Origin: Acidimicrobiaceae bacterium
GTDB taxonomy: Bacteria; Actinomycetota; Acidimicrobiia; Acidimicrobiales; Ilumatobacteraceae
Assembly (NCBI GenBank): GCA_024641005.1
Contig: JAHEDX010000020.1
Coordinates: 1-54,524, forward strand
DNA: 54,524 nucleotides
Reading direction: 5' to 3'
Below are positions 7,793 through 16,558 of this stretch, piece after piece. Below the pieces are notes generated by a model. That model saw only the letters and a list, made by a program, of their open reading frames with translations. It did no database searches and had not been told where the DNA came from. A program made the position numbers and the translations under genes. The first letter of the stretch is position 1. Every line of letters begins with the position of its first letter.

Positions 7793-8755
7793 TCAGGGCG
7801 TGCGAACGGTCGCGATGCAGGCGACCGCAAGGGCGCGTGCCCGCTCCAGATCCGACATCACGGACGGTTCGACGATGCACCGCATCCCTGTCCTCTCGAC
7901 GCGATCCGCAAGGTGGGCGTCGACCGGGTCGACCACCAGTGCGGCGGCGATCGGGGCGTACAAGCGCGCAACGCCGACCACCGACGGCTCCATGCCCAGT
8001 TCGCTGAGCATTCGGTCGGCCGGGCCCTTCAGGGCTGCACCGCCGACGATCGGTGACACGGCGACGACGCTGTCGCGACGGTTGCCGAGGAACTCGTCGA
8101 CGTGCGGCAACGCTCGGATCGGGCCGATCGACACGAGAGGATTCGAAGGAGCGACCACGATCACGTCAGCCTCGGTGAGTCCGGCGAGTGCCTGTGGGGT
8201 CGGTAGAGCACCGTCTTGTTCGAACTGCACTTCGGCCACGGCGACATCGTGTCGGAGACGCACGAAATAGTCCTGGAACGACACCCGTTCGCCGTTCTCG
8301 GCGAGTGTGACCACGGTACGGAAGCGATCGTCGGTCATCGGGACGACGGTGAGTCCGAGGCCCCAAGCGTGGGTGATCTCGGCCGTGACATCGGTCAGCG
8401 TGGCACCTTCGGCCAGCCGTGCCGTTCGATAGAAATGTGTCGCCAGATCGCGGTCGCCGAGATTGAACCATGTCGGTGCTGCCGACGAACCGGGCGGACG
8501 AACCTGCGCGTAGCGCTGCAGCGCCTCCATGGCGTTCCACGTTTCACCGGCCAGGCCCCAGCCGCGTTCGGGGTCGATCGCCTCCGCCAGCGTGTAGGTG
8601 ATCGTGTCGAGATCGGGCGAGATCGCGAGGCCGTGCAGCGAGGTGTCGTCGCCGGTGTTCACGATCGCTGTGACCGTTTCGGCGGGCACAGCGGCCAGAA
8701 GCCCTCGCAGGAAGCGTGCTGCACCGACGCCGCCGCTCAGCACGCTGACATTCAT
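7793..8755 (-). CDS. fbiA: 2-phospho-L-lactate transferase (F420 biosynthesis)
   Basis: A 320-residue CofD/FbiA protein. It opens with VSVLSGGVGAARFLRGL (about 3-19), the phosphate-binding start of the family, and carries NTGDD near 33-37 and NLGDRDLATHFYRTA around 96-110, both diagnostic. CofD/FbiA joins a phospholactate-type unit to the deazaflavin Fo to form the F420-0 precursor. The partner ligase is encoded at 41803. Its ATG overlaps the stop of the upstream glycosyltransferase (ATGA), so it is translated with an unrelated envelope gene. In mycobacteria fbiA and fbiB are adjacent; here they are 33 kb apart. Confidence 0.93.
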   Translation of the reverse strand: MNVSVLSGGVGAARFLRGLLAAVPAETVTAIVNTGDDTSLHGLAISPDLDTITYTLAEAIDPERGWGLAGETWNAMEALQRYAQVRPPGSSAAPTWFNLGDRDLATHFYRTARLAEGATLTDVTAEITHAWGLGLTVVPMTDDRFRTVVTLAENGERVSFQDYFVRLRHDVAVAEVQFEQDGALPTPQALAGLTEADVIVVAPSNPLVSIGPIRALPHVDEFLGNRRDSVVAVSPIVGGAALKGPADRMLSELGMEPSVVGVARLYAPIAAALVVDPVDAHLADRVERTGMRCIVEPSVMSDLERARALAVACIATVRTP

Positions 8756-9864
8756 GGCCGCTCTTCCTGTGCTCGCCGGTACAGCTCGACGAGACCGGCC
8801 GCCGTGGCATCCCACGAGAATCGCCCGACGTTCCGGTAGCCCGCCTCGATGAGCCCGAGCCGTTCGACGCCCCCGGAGAGGACGCGGCGGATTCCGGCAG
8901 CGAACGCTTCTGGGTCGGGCTCGTCGACCAGCACCGCGGCGGATCCGGCGATCTCGGGTATGGCACCCGCCCGGCTCGCGACGACCGGGGTGCCGACCGA
9001 CTGGGATTCGAGGATCGGGAAACCGAATCCCTCGTCGAGGCTGGGATAGGCGAGTGCAGCGGCGTGTCGCAGCAGCCAGTGCTTCGTGTCGTCGTCGATC
9101 GGCCCGAGTCGGTGCACGCGCGCCCGGCTCGTCGGATCCAGCGATTCGATCGCAGCGGTGATCGCCGCTGTCTCGTTGCCGGGCGCCCCGGCCAGGACGA
9201 GGTGACAGTCGGGGTCGCCGGCCGCGAACAGCCCGAACGCCTGCACGAGCAGCGGCAGGGCTTTGCGACGCTCCTCGGTGGCGACCGCCACGACGAACGG
9301 CCGCCCGGCGAAGGCTGCGGCGAGAGGGGGTTGGCGTGGATCGCCGCCGGGTGCCCATGCCGGTGGAGGGCCGAGGTGGACGGTGACCACCCTGTCGGTC
9401 TCGAGCAGCGTCCGTGCGGCCTGGGAGGTGGCGTCGGAACTGGTGTGGATCCAGGCTCCGCGAGCGACGGCGCGACGCAGCACCGATCCCGCTCGCCGCA
9501 CTACGGGCGTGGCCAGGTCCGGGTGTGCGAGAAACCAGCAGTCGTACACCGAGATCACCGTCGCACGGCGCGACGGCGGTGCCACGTAGTTGGTGCCGTG
9601 CACGAGATCGACCTCACCCAGCCACCGGTCGGCATACGGATGATCGAATCTCGACCAGACATGTGAAGCGATCACGCCGGGCAGCGGCAACCGGCGGTGG
9701 CCGGCCTGGGGTCGCGAGCGAAAGCTCGTGAGGTAGGGGGCGAGGGCGATGTCATCGCGCCGCCCGAGGGCGTGCAGCATGCCGTCGACGGCCACGGCGA
9801 CACCGGTTCGATGGCCGTAGAGCGGGCCGGTGTCGACGGCGAGACGGAGGGGGGTGGTGGTCAT
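8752..9864 (-). CDS. GT4-family glycosyltransferase
   Basis: A 370-residue GT-B transferase. The N-terminus (TPLRLAVDTGPLYGHRTGVAV) is the acceptor-domain glycine loop; VISVYDCWFLAHPDL, VVAVATEERRKALPLLVQAF and SLDEGFGFPILESQ with conserved Glu residues are in the expected order. I chose ATG 9864 because it precedes the fold closely; a longer in-frame start at 9921 adds 19 unconserved residues. The gene is divergent from gmd and coupled to fbiA through an ATGA overlap. The substrate is unknown; polysaccharide assembly is inferred from neighbours. Confidence 0.88.
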   Translation of the reverse strand: MTTTPLRLAVDTGPLYGHRTGVAVAVDGMLHALGRRDDIALAPYLTSFRSRPQAGHRRLPLPGVIASHVWSRFDHPYADRWLGEVDLVHGTNYVAPPSRRATVISVYDCWFLAHPDLATPVVRRAGSVLRRAVARGAWIHTSSDATSQAARTLLETDRVVTVHLGPPPAWAPGGDPRQPPLAAAFAGRPFVVAVATEERRKALPLLVQAFGLFAAGDPDCHLVLAGAPGNETAAITAAIESLDPTSRARVHRLGPIDDDTKHWLLRHAAALAYPSLDEGFGFPILESQSVGTPVVASRAGAIPEIAGSAAVLVDEPDPEAFAAGIRRVLSGGVERLGLIEAGYRNVGRFSWDATAAGLVELYRRAQEERP

Positions 9865-10066
9865 TGTGGTTCCTATGGTCTGCAGTCGGCGCAGACCACG
9901 GTACTCGGTCGACGTTTTCATGGATCAGCAGACAGCGCAGCAGCCGACGGATCCGGTCGCTCGGTGGATGTATGCCCCCGATCGCTCGGCGGCATCCACG
10001 ATGGGCACGGGAACCAGGGTCGCCTCGTAGACTCGCCCCGTTCCACACAATGAGGAGATCTGCAAG
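9865..10066. promoter_or_regulatory. Divergent intergenic region with gmd -10 and SD
   Basis: The 202-base spacer lies between divergent glycosyltransferase and gmd genes. For gmd a -10-like TAGACT is at 10028-10033 and a Shine-Dalgarno GAGGAG lies at 10052-10057, so gmd has a true 5' leader unlike most neighbours. No clear -10 (T/C)ANNNT was seen within ten bases of the minus-strand start. No small gene is evident. Confidence 0.55.
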
Positions 10067-11059
10067 GTGCCACGCGCGTTCATCACGGGAATCACCGGCC
10101 AGGACGGTCAGCACTTGGCACAGTTCCTGCACGACAAGGGCTACGACGTCTACGGGATGGTCAAGGGTCAGAGCAATCCGCGCATCGCGGCGCTGGTCGA
10201 GGAGATGCCGTTCATCGAGACGATTCCGGGCGATCTCGCCGATCTGCCTTCGCTGGTCGCAGCACTCGAGGTGTCACAGCCCGACGAGGTGTACAACCTC
10301 GGTGCGATCAGCTTCGTCGCTCTCAGTTTCAATCAGGCCGAACTCACCGCCAACATCACCGGCCTGGGGGTGCTGCGCATGCTCGAAGCGATCCGCATGA
10401 TCGGCGGCAGCCAGAACAACCCGATCCGCTTCTACCAGGCTTCGTCGTCCGAGATGTTCGGCAAGGTACGCGAGACGCCTCAGAACGAGGCCACCCCGTT
10501 CCATCCACGCAGCCCGTACGGATGCGCCAAGGTGTTCGGGCACGACATCGTCGTCAACTATCGCGAGAGCTACGACCTGTTCGCCTGCTCGGGCATCCTG
10601 TTCAACCACGAGGGTCCTCGGCGCGGCATCGAGTTCGTCACCCGCAAGGTCACCAATGCAGTCGCCAGGATCAAGCTCGGCCTGCAACACGAGCTGGTGC
10701 TGGGCAATCTCGATTCGAAGCGTGACTGGGGATATGCGGGCGACTACGTCAAGGCGATGTGGATGATGCTGCAACAGGATCAACCCGACGACTTCGTGAT
10801 CGCTACGGGTGAGACTCATTCCATCGAGGATCTCGTCCAACGAGCGTTCGCCGAGGTGGGGATAGACAACTGGACTGACTACGTGCGCCAGGACCCGAAG
10901 TTCTTCCGGCCGGCAGAAGTCGACCTGCTCATCGGTGACGCCACGAAGGCTCGCACCGAGCTCGGTTGGCAGCCCGAGGTCGACTTCCCGGCGCTCGTGA
11001 GCATGATGGTGCAGAACGATCTCGAGATCGAGGCCAAGAAGGCCGGTATCGCGCTGTAG
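10067..11059 (+). CDS. gmd: GDP-mannose 4,6-dehydratase
   Basis: A 330-residue SDR that converts GDP-D-mannose to GDP-4-keto-6-deoxy-D-mannose, the branch point to GDP-fucose and GDP-rhamnose. Seen are the Gmd-type NADP motif [15 protein letters not shown] (about 8-22), the YNLGA box, [11 protein letters not shown] with the catalytic Ser/Thr and Glu region, and the intact catalytic Y151-GCA-K155 in [21 protein letters not shown] and [13 protein letters not shown] are also conserved. The length is near the family norm. The GTG start has a good SD (GAGGAG). No second-step reductase or epimerase is obvious nearby; the SDR at 6890 lacks catalytic residues. Confidence 0.93.
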   Translation: MPRAFITGITGQDGQHLAQFLHDKGYDVYGMVKGQSNPRIAALVEEMPFIETIPGDLADLPSLVAALEVSQPDEVYNLGAISFVALSFNQAELTANITGLGVLRMLEAIRMIGGSQNNPIRFYQASSSEMFGKVRETPQNEATPFHPRSPYGCAKVFGHDIVVNYRESYDLFACSGILFNHEGPRRGIEFVTRKVTNAVARIKLGLQHELVLGNLDSKRDWGYAGDYVKAMWMMLQQDQPDDFVIATGETHSIEDLVQRAFAEVGIDNWTDYVRQDPKFFRPAEVDLLIGDATKARTELGWQPEVDFPALVSMMVQNDLEIEAKKAGIAL

Positions 11060-11115
11060 CTACGCCGGCGCGCTTCGCACCGCGTCGACCCGCCGGCCAG
11101 AGTCAGGCGATTCGC

Positions 11116-12447
11116 TCAACCCTCGAACGGCATCTCGGTGAGGGCGTCCATCACCGAACCGGGCGTGGGCTCGACGCCGTTGCGCAGCTTGTAGCGCAGT
11201 GCCGCTGCGAAGCAGCAGAGTGCGGCGGCGCTCGAGATCACGAGTCCGATCTCGATGCGTCGGAACAGCTGGTCACTCGAGAGCCAGGTGCCGAGCACGA
11301 AGGCGATGACGCCGACGCCCCAACCGAGCGCGACGAGTGCGTGACCGCGGAGTGCGATCACGGCCTGGGCGGTCGCCAGCCCCGCCATGTAGATCGCGCT
11401 CGACATGGCGAGCATCGCCAGTGTCCGTCCGCCCAACTCGGCGTCGTACACCTTCTCGATCACGATCGGTCCCAGCAGGAACGCGCCGGTCGTGCCGATC
11501 ACCCCGACCGCAACGACGAGCTGCATGAGTCGGCGCAGGCCCAGGCGGAACTCGTCGAGTTCGCCGCGTGCGGCGAGGCGGGACAGCCGGGGGAGCAGAG
11601 CTGCCTGGACCGCCTGGAACATGAACAAGGGAATACGGGCGAGCAACACCCCGTACCCAAACCGCACGATTGCTTCTTTCTCGGCGGGGGTGTCGCCGGA
11701 GAGCAGGTTGGCGGCGACGGGCCCCGCATTCAGCAAGGCCGCGGCGAACAGTGTGCCGATCAACAGCCAGCCGAGGTTCTGGGTTACCTCACTCCACGCC
11801 GCATCCGGGCCCGGTTCGGTGGTGAGCTGCCCGCGGTACCCGACCGCTACCACGGCGACCAGCGGGGACAGCGCCACGGCGAAGCCGTACGGGCCCGGCG
11901 AGTTGATACCGATCGTGGCGAGCACGATGCATGCCGCGATACGGATCACGCCGTCCGAACCCATGACGACGGCATAGGCGCGGAATCGGCCGGTGCCGGC
12001 GCAGATGCCTCGGGCGAGGTGGGCGGGGGCGTACGCCACGAATGCCGTCGCCAGCGCCGCGAGCATCCACCAATCGCCGTCGAAGTAGTTGGACGTGATC
12101 AGCGGGCTCGCCAGCAGGATCACGATCAGCACGGTCGACGTGATGACCCCGCCCAGCACGACCACGCGCCGTACCACGGGAAGACCACCCTGGCCGTTCG
12201 CTTTTCTGTGGGACAGCGCTCGGCCGAGTTCTTGCTCGAGCGGGAGGAAGAAGCCGGGTGCCAGCGAGAACGTGGCGAACCACATCGCGACGATCGGGGC
12301 GAACTCCTCCTTGCCACCGAGGGCGAGCGTGCCGACCCGGAAAAAGGCATAGGTGGCGGTTCCGGCCACGAGCAGCGCAAGGCCGACGGGCAGGGTGCCC
12401 TCTGGAAGTGGAACACGCCGGAGCGCTGGGTTGGCAGGCGAGGACAC
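11116..12447 (-). CDS. Polysaccharide flippase-like membrane protein (MOP superfamily)
   Basis: A 443-residue protein with about twelve to fourteen hydrophobic helices arranged like Wzx/MATE-type lipid-linked sugar flippases. Features include a glycine-rich first helix (VGLALLVAGTATYAFFRVG), a conserved-looking charged start to the second (FSLAPGFFLPLEQELGRAL) and a central FRAYAVVMGSDGVIRIAA. Such proteins move undecaprenyl- or decaprenyl-linked glycans across the membrane. The neighbouring glycosyltransferases support the call, but a drug/metabolite MATE role cannot be excluded. The GTG start at 12447 follows TAGCCT (12458-12463, minus) by ten bases. Confidence 0.75.
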   Translation of the reverse strand: MSSPANPALRRVPLPEGTLPVGLALLVAGTATYAFFRVGTLALGGKEEFAPIVAMWFATFSLAPGFFLPLEQELGRALSHRKANGQGGLPVVRRVVVLGGVITSTVLIVILLASPLITSNYFDGDWWMLAALATAFVAYAPAHLARGICAGTGRFRAYAVVMGSDGVIRIAACIVLATIGINSPGPYGFAVALSPLVAVVAVGYRGQLTTEPGPDAAWSEVTQNLGWLLIGTLFAAALLNAGPVAANLLSGDTPAEKEAIVRFGYGVLLARIPLFMFQAVQAALLPRLSRLAARGELDEFRLGLRRLMQLVVAVGVIGTTGAFLLGPIVIEKVYDAELGGRTLAMLAMSSAIYMAGLATAQAVIALRGHALVALGWGVGVIAFVLGTWLSSDQLFRRIEIGLVISSAAALCCFAAALRYKLRNGVEPTPGSVMDALTEMPFEG

Positions 12448-12580
12448 GAGAGTGTCGAGGCTACCCGTCGACCCAGCGCTCGCGCAGGACGGGCGGTGGA
12501 ATGGGCTTCGTCATCCGGCAGCGATCGCAGCGGCGCACAGGTTCCGCGCGCCCGCGTACCGGGTGGATGACGTCAGATCG

Positions 12581-12904
12581 TCAGGCAGCGGCCTCGACGA
12601 GCTTGCGGACCTGGGCGGTGACCTGATCGGTCAGTTCGCGGCGACGCTCGTCGGCCTTCTTTGCCGTGACGACCACGGCGCCGACGCCGACGTAGGCGGC
12701 GTCGCGGGCGAACCCAGCGATTCGGGTGACCTCGATGGGCAATTCGAGCTTGGCGAAATCAAAGCTCGGCAGTTGTGCGGCTTCGAACTTCGACATGTCG
12801 AACTTGGGGAGGTCGATGTTGCGGACGTCGAGGCGGGTGAGGTCCAGTTTGGTCGGGTCCAGCTGCTTGAGGTCGAAATTCTTCAGGTCGTTCAGGTTGA
12901 ACAC
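12581..12904 (-). CDS. Small protein with eight N-terminal pentads ending in Asp, unknown function
   Basis: A 107-residue protein. Residues 2-41 are eight consecutive five-residue units with a hydrophobic residue before an acidic one (FNLND, LKNFD, LKQLD, PTKLD, LTRLD, VRNID, LPKFD, MSKFE). A hydrophobic Gly/Ala stretch follows (about 62-80, GFARDAAYVGVGAVVV), then a charged C-terminal helix (ADERRRELTDQVTAQVRKLVEA). The pattern recalls pentapeptide repeats or phasin/HbhA-like surface-binding proteins, but I do not recognise a family. The GTG start has GGAG seven bases upstream. Its upstream region carries overlapping palindromes that may be an operator. Confidence 0.8.
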   Translation of the reverse strand: MFNLNDLKNFDLKQLDPTKLDLTRLDVRNIDLPKFDMSKFEAAQLPSFDFAKLELPIEVTRIAGFARDAAYVGVGAVVVTAKKADERRRELTDQVTAQVRKLVEAAA

Positions 12905-12946
12905 GGGTTGCTCCGTTCTGTGGTGCCGGCGACGCCGGGCTCGGTG

Positions 12947-12986
12947 TTTGCAAGTGTGTCGGTAAATGCTAGCAATTGCAAGCACT
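12947..12986. promoter_or_regulatory. Candidate operator: overlapping palindromes upstream of the pentad protein
   Basis: TGCTAGCA (12967-12974) and GCAATTGC (12972-12979) are perfect overlapping 8-bp palindromes. TTGCAAG occurs again at 12976-12982 and 12948-12954, giving two TTGCAAG half-sites 28 bases apart. This AT-rich patch stands out from the GC-rich surroundings and lies 44-80 bases upstream of the minus-strand start. It looks like a repressor site; the regulator is unknown. Confidence 0.45.
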
Positions 12987-13108
12987 CGTGGCAGGACGGT
13001 TGTCACACCCGTCCTGGAGTTGCCGACCCGGCGGTATCGCGTCCCAGCCGATCGGTGACGTCGACGGATGATTCGGCCGAGCGCCGCCCGGAGTCGCGGC
13101 AGGGGCAC

Positions 13109-13114
13109 TAGCCT
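13109..13114 (+). promoter_or_regulatory. -10 hexamer TAGCCT, probable leaderless start of GT2 gene
   Basis: TAGCCT, nine bases, then GTG at 13124. No ribosome binding site is seen. Confidence 0.5.
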
Positions 13115-13123
13115 CGGTGCATC

Positions 13124-16100
13124 GTGGAGACCGACCCCCAACTCGTACCGTCGGTCGTGTCCGTGATGGTCGTGCACGAGCCGGGCGACTGGTTCGACGA
13201 GACGCTCGACAGCCTCGCTGCACAGGACTACGCGAACCTCCGGTCGCTGTTCCTCGTTGCCGGCCGTGACGATGACGACATCGCCGATGTCACGGCACGC
13301 ATCCGCGCATTCGTGCCGGCGGCGTTCGTGCGGCCGCTCAGCGGCAATGTCGGGTTCGGTCCCTCGGTGAACGAGGTGCTTCGCCTCGTCGAGGGCGACA
13401 ACGGGCTGTTCCTGCTGTGCCATGACGACATCGCGCTCGCCCCCGATGCCGTGCGGGTGATGGTCGAAGAGCTGTTCCGCTCGAACGCCGGCATCGTCGG
13501 GCCCAAACTCGTGGATTGGGACCAACCGCGCCTGCTGCAACATGTCGGACTCGGCCTCGACCGCTTCGGCGAGGTCGATCCCGTCGTCGACCCCGGCGAG
13601 TTCGACCAGGAACAGCACGACGCAGTCCGCGACGTCTTTGTCCTGCCGTCAGCGTGTCTGCTCGTGAGGGCCGACCTGTTCCGTGCTCTCGGTGGATTCG
13701 ATCCGGCCATCTCGTTCCACGGTGAGGACGTCGATCTGTGTTGGCGAGCCCACCTCACCGGGGCTCGTGTCGTCGTGGCGCCAGATGCTGCAGCGCGGCA
13801 TCGCGAGCGGCTTGCCGATCGACGCCCCGATCTCAATCACCGAATGCTCCGCAGCCGTCATCGGATGCGATCGCTGGCCACGCTCACCGGCGGATCGCGC
13901 CTGCTGGGGCGCTCGATCCAACTGGTGCTTCTCACGATGGTCGAACTCGTGATCGGGCTCTTCACCGGCCGGTTCGGCGAGGCGTTGGCATCTCTGCGCG
14001 CGCTCGGTGGTCTGATTCCTCGCACTGGGTCGATCATCTCCCGACGCCGGGCGATCCGCGGCCAGCGTGTCGTGCACGAACGAGAGGTGCTCGGGCTCCA
14101 GGATCGTGGCAGTTCGCGATTGACCTCGTATCTGCGCGGCAAGGAGACGACGACGTTCGTCGGGGCCGACAGCACCGTCAAACGTTGGCGCGAGGCATCG
14201 TTCGGACCTGTTCTCGCATGGTTCATCGTGGTGCTCGCGATCCTGATCGGCAGCCGACGATTCATCCAGGACTCGGTGCCCAGCGTCGGAGAGTTCTTGC
14301 CGTTCCCGTCGAGTCCTGCCGATCTGTGGGGGGAGTACCGCGGGAGTTTCGACGGCCGCTCGTTCGGATCGACCGCTGCGTTGCCGACCGGATTCGCATT
14401 GCTCGCCGTGGGCAGCGTGATGACCTTGTTCCGGATGAGCCTCCTGCTCACCGTCTCGATCGTCGGTCTCTATCTGTTGGGGGCCCTCGGAGCCTGGCGG
14501 CTGTGCACGGTCTTCCCCGTCAACCGTGCCCGCATCGCCGGGATGGTGATCTATGTCGGTACACCACTCGTCCCCGGCCTGCTGAGCCACGGAGAGTGGT
14601 CGGCACTCGCCTGGTTCGCAGCGTTGCCGTGGATGCTGTACCTCCTCCGTCGTGCTGCAGGCATCGAGACCGCTGATCCCGCCGCGGCGCAACTCGATCT
14701 CACCGACGGAATCGCGCAGGTTCCCCTCCGCCTGAGGCTCCGAGCACTCTCGTTCCTGATCCTCGTTCTCGCCGTCACCACCGCGTTCGTGCCCGCGGTC
14801 ATCGTGTTGTGGGCGGTCGCAGGCCTGCTCGTCGCGGCCGCGACGTTGCTCGCCGCCGGCTCGTTGCGGGTCGCCGCGTGGCTCGCAGGTTGCACCGTGG
14901 TGTCCGTCGTGTTCGCTGCGGTGTTGAACCTCCCCTGGTCGCTCGACTGGTCGTGGGCCGACATGATGGGCGTCGGTCACGCAGGTTCGACCGGACGTTC
15001 CCTCCACGAGATCGCGTCACTGTCTCCGACCGGCGATCGCTTCGCCGTGCTCGCCGTGGCGTTGTACCTGCCGTGGTTGGCGGCCGTGGCGATCACCCGT
15101 GCCTGGCGACTGACCTGGAGCATTCGGGCGACCGCGCTCGTCGTGGTGTTCGGTGCGCTGCTGATCCTGTCCGAACGCGGCGCCGCCGGGATCGCCCTAC
15201 CGCGCCCCTCGCTGCTGGCGGTGCCGATCGCACTGGGACTCGCGCTGGGTGGCGCCTCGATCGCCGGGGGATTCGGGTCTGATGTACTGGGTCGCGGATT
15301 CGGCTGGCGCCAGCCCCTCGGCCTGCTCGCCAACGCTGCCATCGTGGTGGGACTCGTTCCGGCGGTGCTCGCGATCGGGGACGGCTCGTGGCACACCCCG
15401 CACACGCCGATGCCCAGGCTTCTGGCGGCTCAACTCCCCGTCGAGCCCGAGGCGGGGGATTACCGCGTCCTGTACGTCGGTGATCCTCGGGTGCTCCCGG
15501 TGCCGGCACGTGAGTTCGCCGACGGCATTGCCTATGCCGTCGCCGACGCCGGGACCCTCGAGTTCACCGACCGGTTCTGGGTGCCACACAGCCGCGCTGA
15601 CGACGAGGTCGCGAACGCGTTGCAGCTCGTTGCCGACGGGGCGACCCTGCGCGCAGGTCGGATTCTCGCCCCGCTGGGCATCAGATATGTCGTGGTCCCG
15701 AAGACCGACGGGGCCGTCTCGACCGTCGACGATCCGTTGCCCTTGGCTGATGGGCTCTTGGCCGCATTCGAGAATCAACTCGATATCGGTTCGATCTACG
15801 GCCCACCTTCCTTGGAGATCTACGTCAACCAGGCGTGGTTCCCGGTGGGGGCGCAGCTGACCGGCGAAGCGGCGGAGGTCTCCCGGCTGGCTGGTGAGCA
15901 GACGATCGCACGGTCCGACCTCAGTGGGGCCGTGCCGTCGATGGTCGGCGCCGACAAGGGTGAGCCGACGGCGGCCAATGAGGTCGCCCCTGGTGTGGTC
16001 CATCTGGCGATCCCCCGCGACGACCGATTGCGCCTGTCGGTCGACGGCGTCGAACTGGCACCCCGTACGGGCTTCGGTCTCACCACCGCGTTCGATATCG

Positions 16101-16558
16101 ATCAGCCGGGCACGGGCATGCTGTCCTACCAGCGAGATCGCAGCCGCGGGTGGTGGTTGGCGTCGCAGATGACGCTGTGGATCGCACTCCTCGTCGTTGC
16201 TGCCGGCGCCCGGTCACCGTTCGGGCGCCGCCGGCTCACGTCCACCCATGACGAGACGCTGATCGATCTGAATGACGCCGGGCCGCTGCCGGGCGGCGTG
16301 ATCGGCGAGGCGCTGGTTTCGCCGGTGACCGAACGCGATGGGGCCGAGGAGTGGCTGCCCGACGATGGCCCGGCAGGATTCTCCTCGCCAGAACCCGACC
16401 TACGCGTCGGCGACGAGATGGTGCCGCCGAGCGAACGCGGCATCGACCCTGTCGGGCTGGCGTCACTCGTCGCAAGTGTCGATGTCCCCGAGATCGACGA
16501 GCCGGCAGTGGACGCTGACGGAATCGATGATGATCCCGAGTGGGAAGGTGAGTCGTGA
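13124..16558 (+). CDS. Giant GT2 glycosyltransferase fused to multi-pass membrane domain
   Basis: A 1144-residue protein. Residues about 10-250 are a GT2 GT-A domain: VSVMVVHEPGDWFDETLDSL, FLLCHDDIALAPDAV with the metal-binding DD, SACLLVRADLFRALGGFD and FHGEDVDLCWRAH. From about 360 to 720 there are some twelve hydrophobic helices, then a soluble region (about 760-990), a final helix (about 1010) and an acidic cytoplasmic tail. The layout resembles large actinobacterial GT2 proteins thought to build envelope polysaccharides, with GT-A catalysis coupled to membrane transfer. The stop overlaps the DUF5719 start, so the two form one unit. The substrate is unknown. Confidence 0.88.
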   Translation: METDPQLVPSVVSVMVVHEPGDWFDETLDSLAAQDYANLRSLFLVAGRDDDDIADVTARIRAFVPAAFVRPLSGNVGFGPSVNEVLRLVEGDNGLFLLCHDDIALAPDAVRVMVEELFRSNAGIVGPKLVDWDQPRLLQHVGLGLDRFGEVDPVVDPGEFDQEQHDAVRDVFVLPSACLLVRADLFRALGGFDPAISFHGEDVDLCWRAHLTGARVVVAPDAAARHRERLADRRPDLNHRMLRSRHRMRSLATLTGGSRLLGRSIQLVLLTMVELVIGLFTGRFGEALASLRALGGLIPRTGSIISRRRAIRGQRVVHEREVLGLQDRGSSRLTSYLRGKETTTFVGADSTVKRWREASFGPVLAWFIVVLAILIGSRRFIQDSVPSVGEFLPFPSSPADLWGEYRGSFDGRSFGSTAALPTGFALLAVGSVMTLFRMSLLLTVSIVGLYLLGALGAWRLCTVFPVNRARIAGMVIYVGTPLVPGLLSHGEWSALAWFAALPWMLYLLRRAAGIETADPAAAQLDLTDGIAQVPLRLRLRALSFLILVLAVTTAFVPAVIVLWAVAGLLVAAATLLAAGSLRVAAWLAGCTVVSVVFAAVLNLPWSLDWSWADMMGVGHAGSTGRSLHEIASLSPTGDRFAVLAVALYLPWLAAVAITRAWRLTWSIRATALVVVFGALLILSERGAAGIALPRPSLLAVPIALGLALGGASIAGGFGSDVLGRGFGWRQPLGLLANAAIVVGLVPAVLAIGDGSWHTPHTPMPRLLAAQLPVEPEAGDYRVLYVGDPRVLPVPAREFADGIAYAVADAGTLEFTDRFWVPHSRADDEVANALQLVADGATLRAGRILAPLGIRYVVVPKTDGAVSTVDDPLPLADGLLAAFENQLDIGSIYGPPSLEIYVNQAWFPVGAQLTGEAAEVSRLAGEQTIARSDLSGAVPSMVGADKGEPTAANEVAPGVVHLAIPRDDRLRLSVDGVELAPRTGFGLTTAFDIDQPGTGMLSYQRDRSRGWWLASQMTLWIALLVVAAGARSPFGRRRLTSTHDETLIDLNDAGPLPGGVIGEALVSPVTERDGAEEWLPDDGPAGFSSPEPDLRVGDEMVPPSERGIDPVGLASLVASVDVPEIDEPAVDADGIDDDPEWEGES

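Noticed and set aside
11060-11115. Terminator between gmd and the flippase
   Set aside because: GCCGGCG/CGCCGGC can pair, but the loop is about 20 bases and no tract follows; too weak to list.
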